Assembly (NCBI GenBank): GCA_040221975.1 | Contig: JAVJWR010000002.1 | Span: 62,001 to 126,000 of the forward strand | DNA from: Haliea sp040221975 | GTDB taxonomy: Bacteria > Pseudomonadota > Gammaproteobacteria > Pseudomonadales > Halieaceae | DNA: 64,000 nucleotides | Direction of reading: 5' to 3' | In this document: positions 17,957-24,964 of the stretch, in pieces | How the letters are laid out: each line of letters begins with the position of its first letter | Numbering within the stretch: the stretch's first letter is position 1 | Position numbers and translations under genes: made by a program | The notes under the pieces: model-generated | What the model was told of the DNA's origin: nothing | What the model saw: only the letters and a program-made list of their open reading frames with translations | Databases searched by the model: none

Positions 17957-19144
17957 ATGGATATCCTGAAATTGATTGGCCGTGATCGGCCACTTTTCGC
18001 GCAAGACGTCAAACAGCACGAGGTGGAGCTGTTGGAACTGGTGTCCAGTAGCCGCTTTCTGGTCATCGGGGGAGCCGGTTCCATCGGCCAAGCCGTCGCG
18101 CGTGAGATATTCAAGCGCAACCCCAAAGTGCTGCACGTGGTGGACATCAGTGAAAACAACATGGTCGAGCTGGTGCGCGATATCCGCAGCACCCTGGGCT
18201 ATATAAACGGTGACTTCCACACCTTTGCCCTCGACTGCGGCTCCCGGGAATACCAGGCGCTGATCAACGCCAGTGGCGGCTACGACTACATTTTCAATCT
18301 GTCGGCCCTCAAGCATGTGCGTAGTGAGAAGGATCCCTTCACCTTGATGCGCCTGATCGAGGTCAATATTCTCAACACCCTGTCGACCATCGCCCAGGCG
18401 CGCAATACCGGCACCCGCAAGTACTTTTGCGTCTCCACCGACAAGGCTGCCAACCCGGTGAATATGATGGGGGCCAGCAAGCGCATTATGGAAATGTTCC
18501 TGATACGCGAGAGCCTGACCCTGCCCATATCCACCGCCCGCTTTGCCAACGTGGCGTTTTCCGATGGCTCCCTGCTGCACGGCTTCAACCAGCGCTTCTC
18601 CAAACGCCAGCCTATCTCTGCTCCAAGTGATGTGCGTCGCTATTTCGTTACCCCGCAAGAGTCCGGCGAATTGTGCCTGATGTCCGGCCTGCTGGGCGAC
18701 AACCGCGATATCTTCTTCCCCAAGCTCAGCGAGCAGCTGGATCTAGTGCGTTTCAGCGACATCGCCGTGCGCTACTTGCACTGCCTGGGCTTCGAGCCCC
18801 ACGAGTGTGCTTCTGAAGACGAAGCCCGCGACCGCGCCGCCGAGCTGATCGCCCGCAAGCAATGGCCCGTGTATTTCTTTGCCAGTGACACGACCGGTGA
18901 GAAGGATTTTGAGGAGTTTTATACCGACGCCGAAACTCTCGACATGCAGCGCTTCGATGCCATCGGCGTCATCAAAAATGAGCCGGTTATCGATGAGGCG
19001 CGCTTGGAGCACTTCCTTCAGCGCATTACCGAGATTCGTGCGGGCAGCACCTGGGATAAACCGGAAATTGTCGAACTGTTCAACTATATGATTCCGGATT
19101 TCAGGCACAAGGAAACTGGCAAGTACCTGGATGGGAGGATGTAG
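17957..19144 (+). CDS. UDP-HexNAc 4,6-dehydratase (FlaA1/PglF/CapD type)
   Basis: This is a 395-residue extended SDR without the N-terminal membrane domain of full PglF/WbpM. The NAD motif is FLVIGGAGSIGQAVARE at 34-50. The active-site block is CVSTDKAANPVNMMGASKR at 158-176, where the usual tyrosine is Met and the lysine is K175, the arrangement typical of this dehydratase branch. It converts UDP-GlcNAc to a 4-keto-6-deoxy sugar for the aminotransferase just upstream. It ends three bases before the sugar transferase. Together with the GNAT gene at 20129 it gives a three-step route to a diacetamido sugar. Confidence 0.88.
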   Translation: MDILKLIGRDRPLFAQDVKQHEVELLELVSSSRFLVIGGAGSIGQAVAREIFKRNPKVLHVVDISENNMVELVRDIRSTLGYINGDFHTFALDCGSREYQALINASGGYDYIFNLSALKHVRSEKDPFTLMRLIEVNILNTLSTIAQARNTGTRKYFCVSTDKAANPVNMMGASKRIMEMFLIRESLTLPISTARFANVAFSDGSLLHGFNQRFSKRQPISAPSDVRRYFVTPQESGELCLMSGLLGDNRDIFFPKLSEQLDLVRFSDIAVRYLHCLGFEPHECASEDEARDRAAELIARKQWPVYFFASDTTGEKDFEEFYTDAETLDMQRFDAIGVIKNEPVIDEARLEHFLQRITEIRAGSTWDKPEIVELFNYMIPDFRHKETGKYLDGRM

Positions 19145-19147
19145 GCC

Positions 19148-19822
19148 ATGCAGCGGATATTGGATATCCTCCTCTCCGGGCTCGCATTGCTCCTGCTGTC
19201 ACCCCTGTTGATTCCGATAGTTATCGCCCTGCGCCTGACCGGCGAGGGTGAGATTTTTTTCGTCCAGCAGCGCATTGGCCGCGGCGGTAAGCCCTTCGGC
19301 CTTTACAAGCTCGCCACCATGCTCAAGAACAGCCCCAACCTGGGTACCGGCACCGTGACCGTCAAGGATGACCCCCGGGTACTTCCAATGGGCAAGCTGC
19401 TGCGCAAGACCAAGATTAACGAGCTGCCCCAGCTGTTGAACATCCTCTTTGGGGATATGAGCATCATCGGTCCCCGCCCGCAAACCCGGCGCTGTTTCGA
19501 TGCGTTTCCTGTAGCCTCCCAGGCTGAAATCATCAAGGTTCGTCCGGGTCTTTCCGGCGTTGGGTCCATCATCTTTCGTGGCGAAGAGGACATGATGCAT
19601 GCCAGCGATGATCCGGACCATTTCTACGACCATGTGATCATGCCCTACAAGGGCAAGCTGGAGGAGTGGTACGTGGCAAACCAGGGCATTTGGACGTATC
19701 TGAAGTGCATATTCGTGACGGCGTGGGTGGTGGTCTTTCCGGGTTCAAGGATTGCCTGGCGCGTTTTTGCCAAGCTGCCAGAGCCGCCGGCGGAGTTGGC
19801 GGAGAATTTGGTGTGGGCGTGA
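19148..19822 (+). CDS. PglC/WcaJ-type initiating sugar phosphotransferase
   Basis: This is a 224-residue monotopic phosphoglycosyl transferase. It has one N-terminal re-entrant hydrophobic helix (ILDILLSGLALLLLSPLLIP), then FFVQQRIGRGG, GLYKLATM, NELPQLLNILFGDMSIIGPR at 91-110 and KVRPGLSGVGSI. It moves a sugar-1-phosphate from a UDP-sugar to undecaprenyl phosphate, here probably the diamino sugar made by its neighbours. The catalytic Asp-Glu pair of PglC reads Asn-Glu here (N91-E92). As far as I recall this variant is also seen in other sugar transferases. It gives the locus a second initiating enzyme besides the WecA-like one. Confidence 0.87.
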   Translation: MQRILDILLSGLALLLLSPLLIPIVIALRLTGEGEIFFVQQRIGRGGKPFGLYKLATMLKNSPNLGTGTVTVKDDPRVLPMGKLLRKTKINELPQLLNILFGDMSIIGPRPQTRRCFDAFPVASQAEIIKVRPGLSGVGSIIFRGEEDMMHASDDPDHFYDHVIMPYKGKLEEWYVANQGIWTYLKCIFVTAWVVVFPGSRIAWRVFAKLPEPPAELAENLVWA

Positions 19823-19831
19823 TCAAGTTGG

Positions 19832-19890
19832 TTTTTTTTGATGTACCACTTCGGCCGGGAATTCGTCATGCTGTGGGTTCGAGGAGCAGA
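19832..19890 (+). repeat. Dispersed repeat B, copy 1
   Basis: The segment starts in a T tract and contains GATGTACCACT, then CGG and GAATT blocks that recur in the same order at 23764-23815. In both copies one frame reads MYHxGREFxMLxxR. It lies just after the sugar transferase stop. It may be a gene remnant or a non-coding element. Confidence 0.5.
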
Positions 19891-19977
19891 AGCAAACTCT
19901 ATTTCTTCATACCCTGATGCCCGGATCCGTCGTTATCGTACTGGTAGTGCTGCGGCTGCAGCTTTGGTTGGAGTGAG

Positions 19978-20136
19978 ATGGCGTCTTATATTAAAGCGTT
20001 TTGGCTTCCAGCGCGGTTTATAACCGAAAAACGTCTCCGCGGAGTTTTTTTCGAGCCGCAGGGGGTTAGTGGTTTGTTGTCTGATTGGACGAGCCCGATA
20101 AATTGGCCGAAAAACTCCGACCTTAATAATGCATGA
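19978..20136 (+). CDS. Small ORF, 52 residues, hypothetical
   Basis: An ATG at 19978 has GGAG just upstream (about four bases spacing) and opens 52 codons ending in a TGA at 20134-20136. It overlaps the GNAT start by eight bases in another frame. The peptide begins MASYIKAFWLPARFITEKRL and has three tryptophans. Its middle codons fall in a DNA repeat that also occurs near 24258, where the same frame again reads ITEKRLRG. It could be a translated leader, a remnant of a repeated gene, or chance. No homology is claimed. Confidence 0.3.
   Translation: MASYIKAFWLPARFITEKRLRGVFFEPQGVSGLLSDWTSPINWPKNSDLNNA
19982..20050 (+). repeat. Dispersed repeat A, copy 1, with terminator-like hairpin
   Basis: About 65 bases resemble 24220-24284. 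A core of 27 identical bases begins TTATAACCGAAAAACG and ends in the palindrome CTCCGCGGAG (20037-20046 or so). Here the arms CGAAAAAC and GTTTTTTTCG flank the palindrome, giving a hairpin followed by T residues that could act as a terminator after the sugar transferase gene. The second copy lacks the T tract. Confidence 0.6.
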
Positions 20137-20716
20137 CCCCCACGTCTGGCAGCAGGTAGCCCGCCTGCATGTCGACAACCTGGACCAAGGCTTTCTGGCC
20201 ACCCTCGGGCCTCGCTTCCTCGCGCTGATGTACCGGGCCATCGACGAGTGTGACAGCTCCGTACTGCTGGTCGAGCAGCGTAATGAACATGTTATCGGCT
20301 TCGTTTGCGGTGCCCACAGCATGGGGCCGATTTACCGTCACATGCTGCGGCACTGGCAGCGTTTGATTCCCTCTCTGTTCCCCTCCCTACTGAATCCGCG
20401 CCGTATTTGGCGTATCCTCGAGATCCTGCGCTATAGCGGGAAGGGCGCTGCGTTGGCTAATTTACCTGCTTACGAGCTTCTCAGTATCGCTGTCGAGCCG
20501 TCAGCACGAGGGCAGGGAGTGTCCGAGCGGCTCTACAAGGGACTGATGGACCATTGCCGTGAACACGGTATCCCTTCGTTCAAGATTGTCGTGGGGGAGA
20601 GTCTGGCGCCGGCGCACAGGTTTTACCTACGTATGGGGGCGGAGGTGGCCGGGGAGACTGAGGTGCACAGGGGGGAGAGGTCTGTGGTTTTTGTGCAGCG
20701 CGTTGGGCGGACCTGA
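20129..20716 (+). CDS. GNAT-family N-acetyltransferase
   Basis: This is a 195-residue GNAT fold protein. Motif A with the acetyl-CoA pyrophosphate loop is ELLSIAVEPSARGQGVSERL, with R/Q-x-x-G-x-G/A geometry, and motif B includes AHRFYLRMGAEV. An insertion with several basic and aromatic residues (IYRHMLRHWQRLIPSLFPSL) precedes it. In this cluster the likely substrate is the 4-amino sugar made by the LegC-type aminotransferase, completing a diacetamido UDP-sugar. PglD, the usual enzyme, is of a different fold, so this is a functional analogue by context only. Confidence 0.75.
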   Translation: MHDPHVWQQVARLHVDNLDQGFLATLGPRFLALMYRAIDECDSSVLLVEQRNEHVIGFVCGAHSMGPIYRHMLRHWQRLIPSLFPSLLNPRRIWRILEILRYSGKGAALANLPAYELLSIAVEPSARGQGVSERLYKGLMDHCREHGIPSFKIVVGESLAPAHRFYLRMGAEVAGETEVHRGERSVVFVQRVGRT

Positions 20717-20788
20717 TGTACGTGTGCAAGCGAATTTGCTACAAACGTTCTGCTGCGGCTATCCACAAGCACCTGGAGCCAAGTGCAT

Positions 20789-20815
20789 GGTATAACCGAA
20801 ATGGGTTTGCGCGGA
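20789..20815. terminator. Hairpin between the polysaccharide cluster and the convergent membrane operon
   Basis: The arms AAATG and CATTT enclose a GCGC-GGAG-GCGC inner stem, followed by TCTTCT on the plus strand. It lies between convergent genes. The text just before it (TATAACCGAAA and GCGCGGAG) partly matches repeat A. Confidence 0.45.
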
Positions 20816-20829
20816 GGCGCCATTTCTTC

Positions 20830-22254
20830 TCAGCCCCCTGGCGCCGGAATTTGCCAACTAGCGACACCGGAGCCACGTGTGCCTCCGTTGCTGGTAGTTG
20901 TCAGTAGCCACGCCACAGCCAATGGCATGACATAGAGCAAAGCTCTGGAAAGTCCCGTGTGATCCAGCGCTGTCTCGGGCGCTGCCATAACAAAATACAG
21001 TACGATCACGGTTAGTCCACCCATAACGCCAAGATTTTCCACCCGCAGGAGCAGTGGCCACTTGCGAAGTGCCAACACCATCGCTGCAGCCCCCAGCCAT
21101 AGATAGGCGGCCAGGTGCCAGTTTCCGAACTGCAATAGTGCCTCGAAAAACGGGGAGGGCTGCCAGTCCGGGTTGAAAGCAAAACGCACCAGGCCGGTGA
21201 CGTGAAATTCCGAAGAGGAAAGCAGGAGTTTTTGGCCTCCCGGCAAGGGAAATTGAAGATTCATGTATCCCAACAGGGTCAGCCCCAGAATACCTGCCAT
21301 CGTGATGCTTGCAATGACCAATGCTACGGCCACCGGCCTCGGTGCGCGCATGCCGATTTCGACAACCACGAGTGCCAAGAGCACGGCTGCAAAACCCATC
21401 CCTGCACGTTTTGCCTGCAAGCAGGCAGCGGCCATCAGCAAAGCCAAAACAAGCTGGCGATAGCGGTGGTTACACCTGAATTCACTCAAGGCCAGCACGC
21501 CTACGGTAAACGCCAGCGTCAGCCAGATATCCGCGTAGCCGGCGAGCGCAACATGGCTGTTTAAATAGGGCAGGCTCGTAACCAGATAGGCGCCGAGCGC
21601 GGCCACTAGGCTTGAAGAACGTTCGCGCAGATATCCGTATACGATGGCCGCCAGCGCCAGATACGCCAGAAGCCAGGGAAGATGCAGGAAGGGCTCGTGG
21701 CTTTTTTCACTGGCGAGCATCATCCACAACATTGCGAGAGTCGAGACCTCCCCATAATTGCCAATGGTCTCCATCGGTGCATCCAGGGAACGATTGGCAA
21801 AGAACTGGATGACTTTGGGTTCCCATCCTCGCCAGGCATCCCAGGGAAAAGTTGGGCGCAGTAGCAGCTCCTGCACAACGAAAAGCAGGTGAGCGCCCAT
21901 AGCGAGGCAGAGCAAGGGTATGATTCCCTGCTGCCAGCCGGCTGTAGATGTGCCTGTCAGCTCTGCCGGGTGTGGAGGAGCCGGTTTGTCTGATATCTTG
22001 CGACGTAGTGCGCCAACGACCACCAGGATCGTGAGCACCAGCAATACCACCGCCATCGGCCGGAAGTGCAGAGTCCACCCACCTGCATCCCACGCCTTAA
22101 TGAGCCACACCACAGCGAGCATGCCCAGAATGTACCCTTGTCCGAGGTACAGGAATACGGAGCGCCCCGGGCCCGATAACCAGCGGGCCAGCATCAGACC
22201 GAATATCCAGGGGAGAGAGGCGGCTAGCAGCAATGCGAGTGCAGTGCTTGTCAT
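20830..22254 (-). CDS. Polytopic membrane protein, GT-C glycosyltransferase-like
   Basis: The ATG ending at 22254 overlaps the upstream stop (ATGA) and is preferred over a longer reading; the protein has 474 residues. About 11-12 hydrophobic helices are seen. The first large outer loop holds RPTFPWDAWRGWEPKVIQFF, and a WDAW-W-K pattern with an acidic residue after the second helix is characteristic of GT-C enzymes that use lipid-linked sugars. It may decorate a glycan or protein in the periplasm. The overall family was not recognised. It forms a two-gene operon with the gene upstream. Confidence 0.55.
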   Translation of the reverse strand: MTSTALALLLAASLPWIFGLMLARWLSGPGRSVFLYLGQGYILGMLAVVWLIKAWDAGGWTLHFRPMAVVLLVLTILVVVGALRRKISDKPAPPHPAELTGTSTAGWQQGIIPLLCLAMGAHLLFVVQELLLRPTFPWDAWRGWEPKVIQFFANRSLDAPMETIGNYGEVSTLAMLWMMLASEKSHEPFLHLPWLLAYLALAAIVYGYLRERSSSLVAALGAYLVTSLPYLNSHVALAGYADIWLTLAFTVGVLALSEFRCNHRYRQLVLALLMAAACLQAKRAGMGFAAVLLALVVVEIGMRAPRPVAVALVIASITMAGILGLTLLGYMNLQFPLPGGQKLLLSSSEFHVTGLVRFAFNPDWQPSPFFEALLQFGNWHLAAYLWLGAAAMVLALRKWPLLLRVENLGVMGGLTVIVLYFVMAAPETALDHTGLSRALLYVMPLAVAWLLTTTSNGGTRGSGVASWQIPAPGG

Positions 22255-23516
22255 GATCCGGTGGCCGGTTGCGCTCTGTTGGTCGCATACAAGGCAACCG
22301 GGCCGTGCGTCCAAACCATGCTCCAGTTTGCAGCATTCGTATCTTCAAGTGCTCTTCTGAACACCGGCTGGGAGTAGGGCTTGCTACCTGATTCTGATAA
22401 TAGAACCACATAGTCAAATTCCCGGTTCGCGCTTCGTATCCAGGTTTCGTTGGCGGTGTGAAGTTTTCTTGCCATGATTTGCGGCAGGAGATGAAACCGC
22501 ATTCTTTGTGCCATGGCAGCGTGGCCTTCCTGATAGAGTATGATCACATCGTTGGTATGGTTACCTGCCAGTTCCTTGATTGACGCCACCCCTTGGTAGT
22601 ACTCCCCATCCCAATCCGCCAGCTTTTTCTCATGTAGTGTCTTGCCCGCGAACAGATGGCGGGTTTCAGCATTCTGACGGAACAGCTGTTGCAGCCAGAG
22701 GCCGTCCAGAATTGCCCACGTCAGCCCGGTGGCAAGGATTGCGGGCAGCCAGAGTGGGGGCGATAGATTGTCACGACGGGTAAACTGGCGCAGCAGCAGG
22801 ATGATGATCATGCTGGTTGCCAGCCAAATGGCTATTGCCGGCACCGGATACATCAATGCCCCACTGGGCACGCCGCGGTAGGCGTTGATCGAGCGTTGGT
22901 CCCAGGGCGCAAACGCAGTCCACTCTGCCCACACCGCCTGCAGTATTCCGCTGTGACTGTAGGGCTCCAGCTCCAACCCATGTAGCTTCACCGCCTCCCC
23001 CCGCAGATCCCCGAAAAATCCCACCGCCAGTTCGGTAATCGTGCCTCTCCACTCCTCGTGGCGCAGCAGGTTGTGAAGGCGCGGCCCCTCCCCTGAGTAG
23101 TCCAGTTCCGCGAAGTGATTTTCCCCGGGCGCGTCTGCTCTCTGCCAGAACAGCATGACTTGCAGGGCCGGATTGCGGCCTTCAATGTGGTAACGAAGGA
23201 AGGGGAACTGATCGGCACGGAACAGGCGCCGGTGCACCAGTACAGCGTGGTCCTCGGGCGGCACTTCAGCCAGCTCACTGATTATGGCGGCTGAGCCATC
23301 AACGCGGCTGTCTCCAGACACCACCGGCTGGAAGCGGTTGCCGGAGATGGCAATCGGATCCGCCCTGTCGCCTTCGATGTAGGGCTTGAATTCGGGGTGG
23401 AACACGGGTACGAGCCATAGGTACCCGGGTATCAGCAGTGCTGCGCTGGCCGCGAGGGCTGCCACTGCCAACCCAAGGGCCTTCAGGAAGTCCCGGTTGC
23501 TGATAGTGGAGATCAT
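22251..23516 (-). CDS. Membrane protein of unknown function, partner of the GT-C-like gene
   Basis: The protein has 421 residues. An N-terminal helix (ALGLAVAALAASAALLIPGY) is followed by a periplasmic domain of roughly 190 residues with many aromatic and acidic residues. Two central helices follow (IAIWLATSMIIILLL, PAILATGLTWAILDGLWLQQ), and a final soluble domain has a strand-rich pattern (NDVIILYQEGHAAMAQRM, REFDYVVLLSESG). I do not recognise the family. Translational coupling to the GT-C-like gene suggests a shared pathway, perhaps supplying or positioning a lipid-linked substrate. Confidence 0.6.
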   Translation of the reverse strand: MISTISNRDFLKALGLAVAALAASAALLIPGYLWLVPVFHPEFKPYIEGDRADPIAISGNRFQPVVSGDSRVDGSAAIISELAEVPPEDHAVLVHRRLFRADQFPFLRYHIEGRNPALQVMLFWQRADAPGENHFAELDYSGEGPRLHNLLRHEEWRGTITELAVGFFGDLRGEAVKLHGLELEPYSHSGILQAVWAEWTAFAPWDQRSINAYRGVPSGALMYPVPAIAIWLATSMIIILLLRQFTRRDNLSPPLWLPAILATGLTWAILDGLWLQQLFRQNAETRHLFAGKTLHEKKLADWDGEYYQGVASIKELAGNHTNDVIILYQEGHAAMAQRMRFHLLPQIMARKLHTANETWIRSANREFDYVVLLSESGSKPYSQPVFRRALEDTNAANWSMVWTHGPVALYATNRAQPATGS

Positions 23517-23851
23517 CGCAAGCGCGGGTCCCGATATTCAGGCAGATGACTGGTGGTTCGCATAGCGTGGAGCCGGGCTGTTTTTCGGGCGATTGTAGCA
23601 TGCGGAATTGGGTGGGCAGGTCTCGTTTTGTAGCATTTCTCCAGAAATCGCAACAAGGCGAGACCCCACCATCCTGTCCCTGCCATCCGATGCCCCCACG
23701 TCCCCTCCGCCTTACCTGCCGGGAGGCGGAGCGAGCATTGTGCGGGCGGAATGCGATTGGACGGTTTTGATGTACCACTGCGGTCGCGAATTTGCGATGC
23801 TACTGATTCGGCAAGAGGCGGGCACTTGCCAGCGCCCGCAGGAGAGCTATC
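23517..23851. other. Gap of 335 bases holding one dispersed repeat
   Basis: No convincing gene is present. The only structure seen is repeat B at 23764-23815. Any promoter for the leftward two-gene operon should lie near 23520-23600, but no clear -35/-10 pair was found. Confidence 0.5.
23764..23815 (+). repeat. Dispersed repeat B, copy 2
   Basis: The segment matches 19832-19890 in order: GTTTTGATGTACCACT, CGG, CG, GAATT, ATGCT and TCG. A reading frame MYHCGREFAMLLIRQEAG is conserved in part. Copy 2 precedes the DUF1640 gene and repeat A copy 2 follows it, whereas in copy 1 the two repeats are only about 100 bases apart. Confidence 0.5.
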
Positions 23852-24217
23852 ATGGCGACATTGGCATTCGATTCGCTCAGGTATGCCCGCAGGCTGAGAG
23901 ACGCAGGTGTGCCCGAGCCCCAGGCTGATGCGCAGGCGGAGCTCATGGCGGAAGCGTTTGGATTTTATGCAGACAACATCCTGACGAAGGATCACTTTGA
24001 GGCGGTGCTGGACGCCAAGCTGGATGCGCGGTTTGCGCAGCAGGATGCAAAACTCGACAGGCGCTTCGCGGAGATCGACAGGCACTGCCTCGAGCAGGAT
24101 GCCAAGTTCGAGGGGCGTTTCAGCAAGCAGGATCGAACGCTGGACGTCCACACCTGGATGCTCGGCGTTCTCGTGCTTGGCGTTTTCGTGCCGCAGCTGA
24201 GGGCTTTGCTGGGCTGA
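23852..24217 (+). CDS. DUF1640/CCDC90-like coiled-coil protein
   Basis: This is a 121-residue protein. The opening MATLAFDSLRYARRLRDAGV and EPQADAQAELMAEAF are typical of bacterial DUF1640 proteins. A long amphipathic helix follows, with repeating K/RLDARFAQQDAKLDRRFAEID text (about 47-92), and a single C-terminal helix (WMLGVLVLGVFVPQLRALLG) anchors it in a membrane. The biochemical role of the bacterial family is not established. The gene is set between repeat B and repeat A. Confidence 0.75.
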   Translation: MATLAFDSLRYARRLRDAGVPEPQADAQAELMAEAFGFYADNILTKDHFEAVLDAKLDARFAQQDAKLDRRFAEIDRHCLEQDAKFEGRFSKQDRTLDVHTWMLGVLVLGVFVPQLRALLG

Positions 24218-24219
24218 AG

Positions 24220-24284
24220 TGGTGGCCTATATCGAAGTGCCTTTGTTCCAGGCGCTGGTTATAACCGAAAAACGTCTCCGCGGA
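24220..24284 (+). repeat. Dispersed repeat A, copy 2
   Basis: This is the second copy of the element at 19982-20050. The last 27 bases, from TTATAACCG to the palindrome CTCCGCGGAG, are identical, and the upstream 35 or so are recognisably similar (GGC-TATAT-AAG-TTCCAG). The downstream T tract is absent. A frame again reads ITEKRLRG. Confidence 0.6.
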
Positions 24285-24467
24285 GATTCTGATCGGAATT
24301 GATCGCTAATGCAGGGGGCGGCCATCGAAGTACGCGATTTGATGACACGCATCAATCAGGGGGGAGCGCCAGGAGCTGGATATCGGCCTTAGCAAAACCG
24401 AGTTCGGCTGGCAGGACTGCGCGTAGCCCAGGGCGCTATAGAAGCTGCACAGCCAGGGGCACGACGT

Positions 24468-24680
24468 GTGATTCTCCATGCCGCCGCTGAGAGGGCACCC
24501 TGGGGTCACTCCCACGTGCATATTCAGAGAGATAGAATGCTGGCAAAGTTCTGGCTTGAGCCACCAATTCTCGCCAGTTCGACTCGTTTCTCGCCGCAGG
24601 AACTTCGAAAACTTGAGAGACTTGTCGAGGAAAATTGTATAGTTTTATTGGAGGCTTGGGATGGGTACTTTAGCGGTTGA
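24468..24680 (+). CDS. DUF4160-family protein, N-terminus uncertain
   Basis: The C-terminal 45 residues match the DUF4160 pattern: HSHVHIQRDRMLAKFWLEPP, then FSPQELRKLERLVEEN and LLEAWDGYF. The N-terminal strand region that normally opens the family is short or altered, so the gene may be truncated at the 5' end; the start given is a GTG. It overlaps the DUF2442 gene, the usual pairing. These two-gene modules are common near mobile regions and have been suggested to be toxin-antitoxin-like, but I know of no firm function. Confidence 0.55.
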   Translation: MILHAAAERAPWGHSHVHIQRDRMLAKFWLEPPILASSTRFSPQELRKLERLVEENCIVLLEAWDGYFSG

Positions 24681-24904
24681 GCTTCGTCCGTTGGCTCACA
24701 ATGTCAGTTTTACAGAATATTCTATGAACGTCGATCTTGTGGACGGGCGCACTATCTCAGTGCCGATCGCGTGGTTCCCAGCGCTTTCCAGGGCATCGCA
24801 GTCACAAAGAGAAAAATGGGAGCTCCTGGGAGATGGAGGGCATTCACTGGCCCGAAATTGACGAAGACTTGAGCGTTTCAGGCCTTCTGGCCGGCGCGAG
24901 GTAG
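24661..24904 (+). pseudogene. DUF2442-family protein with a frameshift
   Basis: The first 58 residues fit the family (VSFTEYSMNVDLVDGRTISV, PIAWFPALSRASQSQREKWE). At 24838 or so, two bases are missing compared with the expected GDGEGIHWP. The frame runs into GHSLARN and stops at 24861. The other frame resumes as IHWPEIDEDLSVSGLLAG and ends at 24904, exactly the family's C-terminus. The start ATG overlaps the DUF4160 end. A fresh frameshift or a sequencing error would look the same. Confidence 0.7.
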
Positions 24905-24964
24905 GAGCAGCTAGAAAGACAAGCTTGTCGGGTGCTTTGTCATAGGCATACCGGTAAACGCCGA

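Noticed and set aside
23513..24151. 212-codon minus-strand frame over the coiled-coil gene
   Set aside because: It is a shadow of the DUF1640 heptads; the plus-strand protein has the recognisable family text.
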